Numbered from the stretch's first letter, positions 1 through 9,179 are shown. The stretch is 64,000 nt of DNA from Streptomyces pilosus (GCF_014649835.1 NZ_BMTU01000005.1:434001-498000), one strand, 5' to 3'. Notes: generated by a model not told the origin, from the sequence alone. Translations and numbers: made by a program.

Positions 1-55
1 TTGCAGCCCCGTCCCGGCCCGCCCCCGGCGGTGTCCCGGCCCGTCCGCGGACCGG

Positions 56-655
56 TCAGCGCCGCCGGTACACCAGGCGGCCGCCCACCACCGTGACCAC
101 GCACGTGGCCGCGCCGTCCCGCACGAGGGCGTCGCGGTCGGGCACGTCGAACACCGCGAACCGCGCGGGTCTGCCCGCGCCGAGGCCCGGCAGCAGCACC
201 AGGGGCACCGGGGAGAGCGCCGCGGGCCCGGGCAGTGCGGCCGGACGGCCCGCCCGGGCGAGCCCGGCCCTGCGCACCGCGTCCAGGGCCTCGCGGGTGC
301 GCAGTTCGCCGGCGACCGCGACCGTTCCGTGCGCCAGCATGCGCTGGACTCCGCGGCGGGCGCTGGCGGCCCGCGCGGACGGGCCGGCACCGAGGAGCGC
401 CCGCGCGCGCTCCCCGAACACCGGCTCGCTGCCGAGCCGGTCCGCCTCACGCGGGTCGGGGTGGTACGCCTGCTCCAGCAGTTCCGGCCCGTACGGGTTG
501 AGCAGTCCGGGCGTCAGGATGCCGGGCCACCGCCGCAGCCGGGCGTCCGGATGACCGGCGGCCAGCCGTTCGTACGGGCCGACGGCGGCGATGTGCGCGC
601 CCTCGACCAGAACGGCGGTCCCGGGCGAGGCGTCGGCGGTGTGAAGGGTCAGCAC
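56..655 (-). CDS. Imidazolonepropionase-like domain protein
   Basis: A 199-residue protein resembling the composite N-terminal beta-domain and C-terminal return of amidohydrolases ('AVLVEGAHIAAVGPYERL', then 'GILTPGLLNPY', ending 'CVVTVVGGRLVYRRR'). The metal-binding HxH barrel of a real amidohydrolase is missing, and the protein is half the length of an imidazolonepropionase, so it is probably not a working hydrolase. It starts 7 nt after mqnC on the same strand, so the two are very likely co-transcribed; a role linked to menaquinone synthesis is inference from position only. The GTG start has no clear ribosome site, and an earlier start inside mqnC is possible. Confidence 0.7.
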   Translation of the reverse strand: MLTLHTADASPGTAVLVEGAHIAAVGPYERLAAGHPDARLRRWPGILTPGLLNPYGPELLEQAYHPDPREADRLGSEPVFGERARALLGAGPSARAASARRGVQRMLAHGTVAVAGELRTREALDAVRRAGLARAGRPAALPGPAALSPVPLVLLPGLGAGRPARFAVFDVPDRDALVRDGAATCVVTVVGGRLVYRRR

Positions 656-662
656 CGGGGCG

Positions 663-1862
663 TCAGTTGGCGGACAGGAGCTTCAGCTCCGGGTGGGCCG
701 TACCGCCCTCGATGGCCGTGGAGGAGATGTGGGAGACCACGCGGTCGTCGACCGGGTCGTCCGCCGGGTCGTCGTGCACGACGAGGTGTTCGTACGTCGT
801 CGAGCGCTGCGCCGGGACGCGGCCCGCCCTGCGGATCAGGTCGATGATCTCCATCCGGTTGGAGCGGTGCCTGGCGCCGGCGGAGGAGACCACGTTCTCC
901 TCCAGCATGATCGATCCGAGGTCGTCCGCGCCGTAGTGCAGCGAGAGCTGGCCGACCTCCTTGCCGGTGGTCAGCCAGGAACCCTGGATGTGGGCGACGT
1001 TGTCCATGAACAGCCGGGCGATGGCGATCATCCGCAGGTACTCGAAGAGCGTGGCCTGCGTGCGGCCCTTCAGGTGGTTGTTCTCGGGCTGGTAGGTGTA
1101 CGGGATGAACGCGCGGAAGCCGCCCGTGCGGTCCTGCACGTCCCGGATCATCCGCAGGTGCTCGATCCGCTCGGCGTTGGTCTCGCCGGTGCCCATCAGC
1201 ATGGTGGACGTGGACTCGACACCGAGGGTGTGCGCGATCTCCATGATCTCCAGCCAGCGCTCACCGGACTCCTTCAGCGGAGCGATGGCCTTGCGCGGGC
1301 GCGCGGGCAGCAGTTCCGCGCCGGCACCGGCGAAGGAGTCGAGCCCGGCCGCGTGGATCCGGGTGATGGCCTCCTCGACCGACACCTTCGAGATCCGCGC
1401 CATGTGCTCGACCTCGCTCGCCCCCAGGCTGTGGATGACGAGCTGCGGGAACTCCTTCTTGATGGCGGAGAAGTGCTTCTCGTAGTACTCGACGCCGTAG
1501 TCCGGGTGGTGGCCGCCCTGGAACATGATCTGGGTGCCGCCGAGTTCGACGGTCTCCGCGCAGCGCCGCAGGATGTCGTCGAGGTCGCGGGTCCAGCCCT
1601 TCGCCCTGTCCTTGGGGGCCGCGTAGAAGGCGCAGAACTTGCACGCCGTGACGCACACGTTCGTGTAGTTGATGTTCCGCTCGATGATGTACGTCGCGAT
1701 GTGCTCCGTACCGGCGTACCGGCGCCTGCGCACGGCGTCGGCGGCGGCACCCAGCGCGTGCAGCGGGGCGTCGCGGTAGAGGTCGAGGGCCTCCTCGGGA
1801 GTGATCCGCCCACCGGCGGCGGCACGGTCGAGGACGGTCTGAAGGTCGGCCTTCTCGGTCAC
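663..1862 (-). CDS. mqnC: Cyclic dehypoxanthinyl futalosine synthase MqnC (radical SAM)
   Basis: Radical SAM enzyme of the futalosine menaquinone pathway; MqnC cyclises dehypoxanthine futalosine to the cyclic spiro product. The 399-residue length suits the family. The iron-sulfur motif CX3CX2C is C70, C74 and C77 ('NVCVTACKFCAFY'), followed by family-typical blocks such as 'GGTQIMFQGGHHPDYGVEYY' and the C-terminal 'HYGADDLGSIMLEENVVSSAG'. The GTG start is preceded by GAAAGGG at good spacing. The paralogous radical SAM gene mqnE lies about 18 kb away, and mqnA at 5.2-6.0 kb. Confidence is high because the motif spacing and the 'GADDxGS' tail distinguish MqnC/E from other radical SAM enzymes. 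Confidence 0.96.
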   Translation of the reverse strand: MTEKADLQTVLDRAAAGGRITPEEALDLYRDAPLHALGAAADAVRRRRYAGTEHIATYIIERNINYTNVCVTACKFCAFYAAPKDRAKGWTRDLDDILRRCAETVELGGTQIMFQGGHHPDYGVEYYEKHFSAIKKEFPQLVIHSLGASEVEHMARISKVSVEEAITRIHAAGLDSFAGAGAELLPARPRKAIAPLKESGERWLEIMEIAHTLGVESTSTMLMGTGETNAERIEHLRMIRDVQDRTGGFRAFIPYTYQPENNHLKGRTQATLFEYLRMIAIARLFMDNVAHIQGSWLTTGKEVGQLSLHYGADDLGSIMLEENVVSSAGARHRSNRMEIIDLIRRAGRVPAQRSTTYEHLVVHDDPADDPVDDRVVSHISSTAIEGGTAHPELKLLSAN

Positions 1863-1930
1863 CGGCGTCCCTTTCGCAGGGGTGTGGACGGACCGATCCA
1901 GCGTACGTCAGCCGTCCGTGGCGGCTGACG

Positions 1931-2665
1931 TCAGGCCGTGTACGCGCCGATCAGCAGTCCCACGAGGGCGCCGCCGATCAGGAACGGCCCGAACGGGACG
2001 GCGGTCTTGCGTCCCGCCTTCCGGGCGACGACCAGCGCGCCCCCGTACAGCGCCCCGGAGACGAACCCGGCGAGGGTGCCGAGCATCACCGTCGGCCAGC
2101 CGTACCAGCCGAGGACGGCTCCCGCGCCGAGCGCGAGCTTCACGTCGCCGAAGCCCATGCCGCCCGGATTGACGAGGAACAGCACGAAGTAGCCGGCGCC
2201 GAGCGCGAGGGAGCCCAGCAGGGCGGTGGTCCACTCCCCCGCGTGCTCCGGGAGGAGCGCGGTGAGGCCCAGCAGGATCAGGGCGGCCGCCGCGAACGGC
2301 AGGGTGAGCGGGTCGGGCAGCCGCTGCACCCGGACGTCGATCACCGCGAGCAGCACCCCGGCGGGGGCCAGCAGCAGCCAGACGCCCAGCTCGGGCCGGG
2401 TCCCGGTGGCGGCGGCGAGGGCGGCGCAGACCAGCGCGGTGACGACGACGGAGGCGGCGCCCGGACCGTAGGGCGGCCCCGCGCAGCGCCCGCACCGCGC
2501 ACCGCCGAGCCATCCCCTCACCCCGTGCCCCGCCGGGCACGCCGTCCGCCAGGCCTCACCCGACGGCACGGAGAACCGGTAGGCCGCCCGGGGCAGCAGC
2601 GCGCCGGCCGCCGCGCCCCACAGCGCGGCGACGGCGACCAGCGAGACGTACGAGCCGTCGCTCAT
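1931..2665 (-). CDS. Prepilin peptidase, A24 family
   Basis: A 244-residue polytopic membrane protein with both aspartates of the A24 prepilin peptidases: D110 in 'LLAVIDVRVQRLPDPLTLP' and D174 in 'GGMGFGDVKLALGAGA'. These enzymes cut type III signal peptides on the cytoplasmic face and may N-methylate the new end. The cytoplasmic loop after the first helix has C43 and a C58-x2-C61 pair, a reduced form of the usual four-cysteine zinc site. No pilin, secretion ATPase or TadE-like gene is visible, so its substrate is encoded elsewhere or is unusual. The ATG at 2665 is chosen because upstream sequence in frame is arginine-rich, low-complexity and unlike the family. Confidence 0.88.
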   Translation of the reverse strand: MSDGSYVSLVAVAALWGAAAGALLPRAAYRFSVPSGEAWRTACPAGHGVRGWLGGARCGRCAGPPYGPGAASVVVTALVCAALAAATGTRPELGVWLLLAPAGVLLAVIDVRVQRLPDPLTLPFAAAALILLGLTALLPEHAGEWTTALLGSLALGAGYFVLFLVNPGGMGFGDVKLALGAGAVLGWYGWPTVMLGTLAGFVSGALYGGALVVARKAGRKTAVPFGPFLIGGALVGLLIGAYTA

Positions 2666-2792
2666 CCGGTCACCGGCGGGACGGTGGCGGGGCGGGGACG
2701 GTGGCGTCGCGGCATGGCGGGGGTCCTGGGGCGCGAGGGGAGCGGGATCTGCCGGGCCCTCAGATCCTAGGGACTTCCCGCGGCGTGAAGAA

Positions 2793-2823
2793 GGGCACCG
2801 GACCCGTCCCGGATCCGGTGCCC
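2793..2823 (-). terminator. Hairpin terminator after the double-glycine peptide gene
   Basis: A perfect 10-bp inverted repeat (GGGCACCGGA at 2793-2802 with its complement at 2814-2823) and an 11-nt loop. It begins 17 nt beyond the stop codon at 2841, and on the minus strand is followed by the T-rich run TTCTTC. This suggests the small peptide gene has its own transcript end and is not simply read through into the prepilin peptidase gene. Confidence 0.7.
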
Positions 2824-2840
2824 GTGCGAGCGCGGTGCCG

Positions 2841-3074
2841 TCAGTACAGCGTGGCGTGCAGGTGGCCGTCCACGGCGAGGCCCTGGGGCGAGACCGAGGC
2901 ACCCACGCCCGCGGTGAGGCCGACGCCGCCGGCCTCCAGGTGGACGCCGAGGGCACCCGCCTCGGCGTGCACGCCGAGGTCGAAGGCGGCGCCCGCGCCC
3001 GCCCGGCCGCCGGCGACGGCGTCCAGGTCGGCCTCGGAGAGTTCGGCGGTGGGGAGGTGGGGGGCGAGGTGCAT
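2841..3074 (-). CDS. Small peptide with double-glycine (bacteriocin/RiPP-type) leader
   Basis: A 77-residue peptide. Residues 12-23, 'LSEADLDAVAGG', match the double-glycine leader consensus LSxxELxxIxGG at every key position (L-12, S-11, acidic -8, L-7, V-4, G-2, G-1). The remaining 54 residues have no Cys and are rich in Gly, Ala and His, with three 9-residue repeats from residues 33, 42 and 51 ('LGVHAEAGA', 'LGVHLEAGG', 'VGLTAGVGA'), ending 'HLHATLY'. GAAGGG lies about 10 nt before the ATG. Neighbours on the same strand are a Ser/Thr kinase upstream and a prepilin peptidase downstream; no C39 peptidase-transporter or known RiPP enzyme is visible. I do not recognise the family. A short secreted peptide is the simplest reading; the leader match could also be chance. 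Confidence 0.72.
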   Translation of the reverse strand: MHLAPHLPTAELSEADLDAVAGGRAGAGAAFDLGVHAEAGALGVHLEAGGVGLTAGVGASVSPQGLAVDGHLHATLY

Positions 3075-3231
3075 GGGCGCGTTTCCCTTCGGAGGACCGG
3101 ATCACGTGGGGGGAGGTCCGATCAAAGCACGGGCGGGAAGGGGCGGCCGGCCTGGCCCACGGCGCGCGGGGCGGGACCGGCCCGGCGCGTTCACGACCCT
3201 GACACGACGGTCACCCGTCGGCCCCGGTCCT

Positions 3232-5118
3232 TCACGCGGAACGGCCCGGCACGGGCCCTTTCGCACGCCGTCCCCGGCGGTCGGGAGGGGTGGGCCGGGC
3301 AACCTGTGCAGATCCGCGGGAGGTTCCGGGAACGGTCCCGGAGAAGGATCCGGACGACGAGGCGGCGGGCGACTCCCCGATCTTCGACAGCCGGGCCTCC
3401 GGACGCCCGGAGGGCTTGCTGTCCGACTCGTACACGAGGTCGTCGCCGACCGGGGTGAGGAGGACCGTGTGGGCCTCCTGGTCGCAGACGCCGCGGTTGT
3501 TCTCCGCCCCGACGGAGGTGGTGACGAGCCGCTTCTCCGTCACCTGCTTCAGGGTGAGGACGTCGTCGCAGGTGCCGCCGAAGATGTCCGTGTGCCGCAG
3601 GGTGCCCACCTTCTCCCCCACCCCGGCCCGCTGGAGCGTCACCCGGAACGTGCCGAGCGGAAGGGCGACGGTGTCGCGGGAGGTGGCCTGCCCCTCCCAG
3701 GTGCCGAGGTAGCCGGCGGGGACGACGGGGGCCGGTGCCTGGGGGTCGGCGCCGTCGTCCGCACCCGCGCCGCCGCCGGTGGACGTGCCGGGCAGCCAGT
3801 CCAGGACGAACGCGGAACCGACGGTCACGGCGGCCAGGGCGCCCGCGACGGCGAGGGCGACCGTACAGCTCACCCGCCGGCCCCTGCCGCCGGCACCGGG
3901 CGAGGCCGTGGCCGCCACGGACACGGACAGCCTGCCGGGGCGGTGGGCACCGTCCGGGCCCTCGCCCGCGCCGGCCGGCCCGGCCGTGGGGCGGGGGGTG
4001 ACGTACGGGTTCGCCTCCGGGCCGTTGCCCGGGGCGCCGGGCGCGTCGCGCGGTCCCGGGACCACGGTCCCGCTCCTCTCCTGCGGGCCCGGCATCACCG
4101 GCGGCGGCCCGAAGACCCCGCTCGCCACCCCCGCCGCGGGCGGCCCCGCGGCTCCCGTCCCCGGAGGCCCGCTCACCGACGGTCTGCTGAACCCGAGCGG
4201 CCCCGAAGCCGGCCCGTCCCCCGCCGCCTCCAGGTTCAGCAGCCGCACCGCGGCCCGGCTCACCTGTTCCACCAGCGGCCCCGGCAGCCAGCCGCCCGCG
4301 ACCAGAGGCGCCGCGCCCCCGGGGGCGAGCCGCCGGGCCACCTCGGCGGGGGCCGGACGCGCCGACGGGTCCTTGTGCAGGCAGGCCTCGGCGACGTCGC
4401 GCACGTCACCGCCCAGCTCGCCGAGCTCCGGCGGCTCGTGGACGACCTTGTAGAGCAGGGCCGCCGAGGAGTCACCGGGGAAGGGCGGCCGGCCGGTCGC
4501 CGCGTACGCGAGGACCGCCCCGAGCGAGAAGACGTCCGCCGCGCCGGTAACGCCCTTGCCGAGGATCTGCTCGGGCGACATGTAGCCGGGGGAGCCGATC
4601 GAGACGCCGGTGGAGGTGAGGGAGGCGGTGCCGTCCATGGCGCGGGTGATGCCGAAGTCGATCAGCAGGGGGCCGTCGAGGGTGAGGAGGACGTTGGACG
4701 GCTTCACGTCCCTGTGCACCAGGCCGAGTTCGTGCACGGCCGTCAGGGCCTCGGCCAGACCCGCACCCAGGGTCCGTACGGAGTGGGCGGGCAGCGGGCC
4801 GGCGTCGGTGACGGCGGCCGCGAGCGAGGGGCCGGCCGCGTAGGCGGTGGCGACCCAGGGGACGCGGGCCTCGGGGTCGGCGTCGAGGACGGACGCCGTC
4901 CAGGCGCCACCGACCCGGCGGGCGGCGTCGACCTCGCGGCGGAAACGGGCGCGGAACTCCTCGTCCAGCGCGAAGTGCGGGTGCACGATCTTCACCGCCA
5001 CGGTGCGGCCGCCGGCGCTGCGGCCCAGGTAGACGCGCCCCATGCCGCCGGACCCGAGCCGTCCGAGCAGCCGGTAGGGACCCACGACCGTGGGTTCGTC
5101 CACATCGAGCGGCCGCAT
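3232..5118 (-). CDS. Membrane Ser/Thr protein kinase with extracellular C-terminal domain
   Basis: A 628-residue PknB-type (Hanks) kinase. Visible motifs: glycine loop 'GSGGMG' (22-27), catalytic Lys K43 in 'AVK', 'HRDVKPSN' with D137, 'DFG' at 154-156, and 'GSPGYMSPEQ' near 175-184. A Pro/Gly-rich juxtamembrane linker (about 300-415) leads to one transmembrane helix (about 417-438) and an extracellular domain of about 140 residues with two cysteines (C517, C545) that could form a disulfide. There are no PASTA repeats, so the sensor differs from PknB. The start has GGGAGGGG upstream. The extracellular part presumably senses a signal or protein outside the membrane; which one is unknown. Confidence 0.92.
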   Translation of the reverse strand: MRPLDVDEPTVVGPYRLLGRLGSGGMGRVYLGRSAGGRTVAVKIVHPHFALDEEFRARFRREVDAARRVGGAWTASVLDADPEARVPWVATAYAAGPSLAAAVTDAGPLPAHSVRTLGAGLAEALTAVHELGLVHRDVKPSNVLLTLDGPLLIDFGITRAMDGTASLTSTGVSIGSPGYMSPEQILGKGVTGAADVFSLGAVLAYAATGRPPFPGDSSAALLYKVVHEPPELGELGGDVRDVAEACLHKDPSARPAPAEVARRLAPGGAAPLVAGGWLPGPLVEQVSRAAVRLLNLEAAGDGPASGPLGFSRPSVSGPPGTGAAGPPAAGVASGVFGPPPVMPGPQERSGTVVPGPRDAPGAPGNGPEANPYVTPRPTAGPAGAGEGPDGAHRPGRLSVSVAATASPGAGGRGRRVSCTVALAVAGALAAVTVGSAFVLDWLPGTSTGGGAGADDGADPQAPAPVVPAGYLGTWEGQATSRDTVALPLGTFRVTLQRAGVGEKVGTLRHTDIFGGTCDDVLTLKQVTEKRLVTTSVGAENNRGVCDQEAHTVLLTPVGDDLVYESDSKPSGRPEARLSKIGESPAASSSGSFSGTVPGTSRGSAQVARPTPPDRRGRRAKGPVPGRSA

Positions 5119-5189
5119 GGCGCCACCCCTCCCCCGTCACGCCCGGATGCCGGAACCTTCCAGCAGGGTAGTGCGCGGGGCGGCCGGCC

Positions 5190-6047
<858 letters not shown>

Positions 6048-6161
6048 CTAGCCCTCACCCTCACCGGGAAACCCTTCACCCCCTTGTTCACCCTTGAACG
6101 AACCCCACGGGTGTGACGGAAGGGGCATGCAAACATTCGGGTGACGTGATCTTGACCTCTA

Positions 6162-6189
6162 TTGCATCGGGCCCCCCGCGTGCTAGGCT
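6162..6189 (+). promoter_or_regulatory. Promoter of the first cold-shock gene
   Basis: TTGCAT (6162-6167), a 16-nt spacer and TAGGCT (6184-6189) form a plausible vegetative promoter. The bases around the -10 (GCGTGCTA, then ATCGCA downstream) recur at the second cold-shock gene (46252-46270), which supports the assignment. Confidence 0.6.
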
Positions 6190-6190
6190 C

Positions 6191-6346
6191 ATCGCAAGTT
6201 GCAGTTTGGTTTCCCTTGCAGTACAGAGCCTGCGGAGCATGTGACCGCGGGCTCTCGTCGTTCTCAGACGGATGCAGTTGTGCGGAATTGGTCTTCACAC
6301 TTGCTGGTTCTGGAGCAGGGCAACCCTTTGGGCCCAAGGAGGGCTT
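6191..6346 (+). promoter_or_regulatory. Long 5' leader of the cold-shock mRNA
   Basis: About 150 nt lie between the predicted transcript start and the ATG, long for Streptomyces but typical of cspA-like genes, whose leaders fold differently in the cold. The first 25 nt (6191-6215: ATCGCAAGTTGCAGTTTGG then TTTCCC) are almost the same as the start of the second csp leader at 46265-46287, while the rest of the two leaders differs. This conserved 5' end could be a cold-box-like element or a protein-binding site; that role is inference. Confidence 0.55.
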
Positions 6347-6550
6347 ATGGCTACCGGAACCGTGAAGTGGTTCAACGCCGAAAAGGGCTTTGGTTTCATC
6401 GCCCAGGAAGGCGGCGGCCCCGACGTCTTCGTCCACTACTCCGCGATCAACGCGAGCGGCTTCCGCTCGCTCGAGGAGAACCAGCAGGTGTCCTTCGACG
6501 TCACGCAGGGCCCGAAGGGCCCGCAGGCGGAGAACGTCACCCCGGTCTGA
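6347..6550 (+). CDS. Cold-shock protein (CspA family)
   Basis: A 67-residue single cold-shock domain that binds single-stranded RNA/DNA. RNP1 is 'KGFGFI' (13-18) and RNP2 'VFVHY' (27-31); it starts '[10 protein letters not shown]' like other Streptomyces Csp proteins. An excellent AAGGAGG site precedes the ATG. It is monocistronic, bounded by its own promoter and terminator. Its closest relative in the window is the Csp at 46429-46632, which shares the N-terminal half nearly exactly. Confidence 0.97.
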   Translation: MATGTVKWFNAEKGFGFIAQEGGGPDVFVHYSAINASGFRSLEENQQVSFDVTQGPKGPQAENVTPV

Positions 6551-6582
6551 TCCTCCGATCCGGGAACGACTAGCAGTACCCA

Positions 6583-6615
6583 AGGAGCCCCGCGCCGTCA
6601 GGCGACGGGGCTCCT
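6583..6615 (+). terminator. Terminator of the first cold-shock gene
   Basis: AGGAGCCCCG (6583-6592) pairs perfectly with 6606-6615, and an inner CGCC/GGCG extends the stem. GCCTTTCC follows. The hairpin lies 33 nt after the csp stop codon. Confidence 0.8.
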
Positions 6616-6909
6616 GCCTTTCCGGGGTCCGGCCGGCCGTCCGGTGAATGTCTCCGTACGCGCGCGTGCACGGCAGGTGACCGGCCGGCCGCGCCTCACC
6701 CGTCCGGCCCCCGTCGCGCTCCCGTATCCGCCCCGGTCCGCCCCGGCCCGCCCGGGACCGTGCCTGCCGCCGGTCCGGCCCGGCGGCGTCCCCGGCGTGT
6801 CGTTCACCCGGTCGCCGCACCCCGTGACCGGGGGCGGAGGACCCCCGTGCGACGGGGCGGCCACGGCGCCGGCCGGGGCTGTCGGTGGCGGCGGATAGGG
6901 TCCCCGCCC

Positions 6910-7035
6910 ATGACGCCCACCGACGCCCACCACACGGCCGCGACCCGCACCTTCTACGAGGCGGTGCGCCCGGCCGACACCGATCACGGCGAGACGACGC
7001 CGCAGGCCCTCCTCATCGCCCGCACACCCCGCTGA
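6910..7035 (+). CDS. Possible 41-residue small protein
   Basis: A short frame starting ATG, 'MTPTDAHHTAATRTFYEAV', ending 'QALLIARTPR' one base before the 3' end of the convergent acyl-CoA ligase gene. ATAGGG lies about 10 nt before the ATG and codon third positions are mostly G/C. No family is recognised; it may be a real small protein, a remnant, or chance. The remainder of the 6616-6909 gap holds only GC-rich sequence in which I see no clear feature. Confidence 0.3.
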   Translation: MTPTDAHHTAATRTFYEAVRPADTDHGETTPQALLIARTPR

Positions 7036-7036
7036 G

Positions 7037-8956
7037 CTACCCGTACAACTGCTCCACCTCCTGCGCGAAGTCGCGCAGGATCGCCTCCCGGCGCAGCTTC
7101 ATCGACGGGGTCAGATGGCCCGCCTCCTCGGTGAAGTCCGCCGGGAGGACGGTGAAGCGGCGGATGGACTCCGGGCGGGAGAGCATCCTGTTGGCCTCGT
7201 CGACGGCGCGCTGGACGATCGCCAGCAGTTCCCCGTCGTCGGCGACGAGCTCCGGCGGGACCGGGTGCCTGCCGTTCATGCGGCGCCAGTGGGCGATGCC
7301 GTCGGGGTCGAGGGTGACCAGGGCGGAGACGTAGGGGCGGTTGTCGCCGACCACCATCACCTGGGAGATCAGGGGGTGGGAGCGGAGCCAGTTCTCCAGC
7401 GGGGCGGGGGCGACGCTCTTGCCGCCGGCGGTGATGATCAGCTCCTTCTTGCGGCCGGTGATGGTGAGGTAGCCCTCGTCGTCCAGTTCGCCGATGTCGC
7501 CCGTGGGGAGCCAGCCGTCGGGTGCGGCCGGGACGACGCCGCCCGCCTGGGGGTCCCAGTAGCCGCGCAGCACGTGCCCGCCGGCGAGCAGGATCTCGCC
7601 GTCGGCCGCGATGCGGATCCGCGTGCCGGGCAGCGGCCACCCCACCGTGCCCAGGCGGGGCTTGAGCGGGGGCGTCACCGTGGAGGCCCCGGTGGTCTCC
7701 GTCAGGCCGTACCCCTCGAAGATCTCGATCCCGGCGCCGGCGTAGAAGGCGCCGAGGCGGCGCCCGAGCGGGGAACCGCCGCAGATGGCGTAACGGACCC
7801 TGCCGCCCATGGCGTTGCGGATCCTGCGGTAGATCAGCGGGTCGTAGAGGGCGCGGGCCGCCTTCAGGGAGCGGGACGGGCCGGGGCCCGTCCCGGCCTG
7901 CCGCTCCTCGAGGGCCTCGCCGTAGCGGCGGGCCACCGACACCGCGCGGTCGAAGGTCGCGGCCCGTCCGCCCGACTCGGCCTTCGCGCGGGCCGAGTTG
8001 AAGACCTTCTCCAGCATGTACGGGATGGTCAGCAGGCAGGTCGGCCGGAAGCTCGCCAGGTCCGGCAGCAGGTCCTCGGCGGCCAGGCTCGGCGCGTGGC
8101 CGAGGCGGACCCGGGCGCGCACGCAGGCGACGGCGACCATCCGGCCGAAGACGTGCGACATGGGCAGGAAGAGCAGCACGGATGCCTCTTCGCCGGTCCG
8201 GGCCCTGAAGACGGGGTAGAGCAGCTCGATGGCGTTGTCCACCCCGGCGAAGAAGTTGCCGTGGGTGAGGGCGCAGCCCTTGGGGCGTCCGGTCGTGCCC
8301 GAGGTGTAGACGAGGGTGGCGAGGGTGTCGGGGACCAGCATGCCCCGGCGCACCTCGACCTCGGCGTCGGGCAGGTGCGCGCCCGCGTCCGCCAGGGCGT
8401 CGACGTGCCCCTTGTCCATGGTCCACACCCGTCGCAGGTCGGGCAGGTGGGGGAGTTCCGGGCCGAGGGCGGCGGCCTGGCCGCTGGTCTCCGTGATCAG
8501 CGCGACCGCGCCGGAGTCGTGCAGGATCCAGCGGACCTGGAAGACGGACGAGGTGGGGTAGACGGGGACGGTGACCAGTCCGGCCGCCCAGGCGGCGAAG
8601 TCGAGGACCGTCCACTCGTAGACGGTGCGGGCCATGACGGCGATCCGGTCCCCCGGTGTCAGCCCTTCGGCGATCAGGCCCTTGGCGACGGCCAGGACCT
8701 CGGCGGCGAACGCCTCCGCCGTCACGTCCCGCCAGCCGCCGTCGGCCGTCTTCCGGCTCAGGACCACCGCGTCCGGTGCCGCCGCCGCGTTGTCGAACGG
8801 CAGGTCGGCGAGCGAGCCGTGCCGCACCGGTGGGGCGAAGGGCGCCACGGACGCCTCCCGGACGGCTCCGTCCAGCCGCCGGATCTCGGGCTCGACCAGG
8901 ACGGGCGCTCCGTAGACGTCGTCGTCGAGAGCGGTGGAGGAATGCGCGGGGGACAC
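7037..8956 (-). CDS. Long-chain fatty-acid-CoA ligase (AMP-dependent synthetase)
   Basis: A 639-residue adenylate-forming enzyme that activates fatty acids with ATP and CoA. Family motifs: phosphate loop 'YTSGTTGRPKG' (217-227), 'GYGLTETT' (415-422), 'LPTGDIGELDDEGYL' (483-496) and 'GRKKELIITAGGK' (501-513). Length and 'LLFLPMSHVFGR' fit the FadD15/FAA1-like long-chain group. The GTG start follows AGGAG at 7-nt spacing. Downstream of the thiolase on the same strand, it is part of a beta-oxidation neighbourhood. Confidence 0.93.
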   Translation of the reverse strand: MSPAHSSTALDDDVYGAPVLVEPEIRRLDGAVREASVAPFAPPVRHGSLADLPFDNAAAAPDAVVLSRKTADGGWRDVTAEAFAAEVLAVAKGLIAEGLTPGDRIAVMARTVYEWTVLDFAAWAAGLVTVPVYPTSSVFQVRWILHDSGAVALITETSGQAAALGPELPHLPDLRRVWTMDKGHVDALADAGAHLPDAEVEVRRGMLVPDTLATLVYTSGTTGRPKGCALTHGNFFAGVDNAIELLYPVFRARTGEEASVLLFLPMSHVFGRMVAVACVRARVRLGHAPSLAAEDLLPDLASFRPTCLLTIPYMLEKVFNSARAKAESGGRAATFDRAVSVARRYGEALEERQAGTGPGPSRSLKAARALYDPLIYRRIRNAMGGRVRYAICGGSPLGRRLGAFYAGAGIEIFEGYGLTETTGASTVTPPLKPRLGTVGWPLPGTRIRIAADGEILLAGGHVLRGYWDPQAGGVVPAAPDGWLPTGDIGELDDEGYLTITGRKKELIITAGGKSVAPAPLENWLRSHPLISQVMVVGDNRPYVSALVTLDPDGIAHWRRMNGRHPVPPELVADDGELLAIVQRAVDEANRMLSRPESIRRFTVLPADFTEEAGHLTPSMKLRREAILRDFAQEVEQLYG

Positions 8957-9179
8957 GGGCGGCTCCTGGGGCGTGCAGTGCGACTGCTCGGTGCCCCGAC
9001 GTACGTGCCTCGCACGCCGAGGCGCTCATCGGTGGCTGCCGGCGAGGGGACGGGCACCGGTCGGTGCCGGGATCGTACGGCGGTGACGTGGGGAGTCTGT
9101 GCGGGTACGGGGGTGGTCCCGGGCCGGGCGTGTGCAAGGTCGGGCCGCGTGGGGGTCACCCGCGTACGGCCCCGTCCGG

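Noticed and set aside
1931-3074. A pilus locus
   Set aside because: The prepilin peptidase is present, but there are no pilin-like peptides with a hydrophobic helix and no secretion ATPase; the 77-residue peptide lacks a membrane helix.
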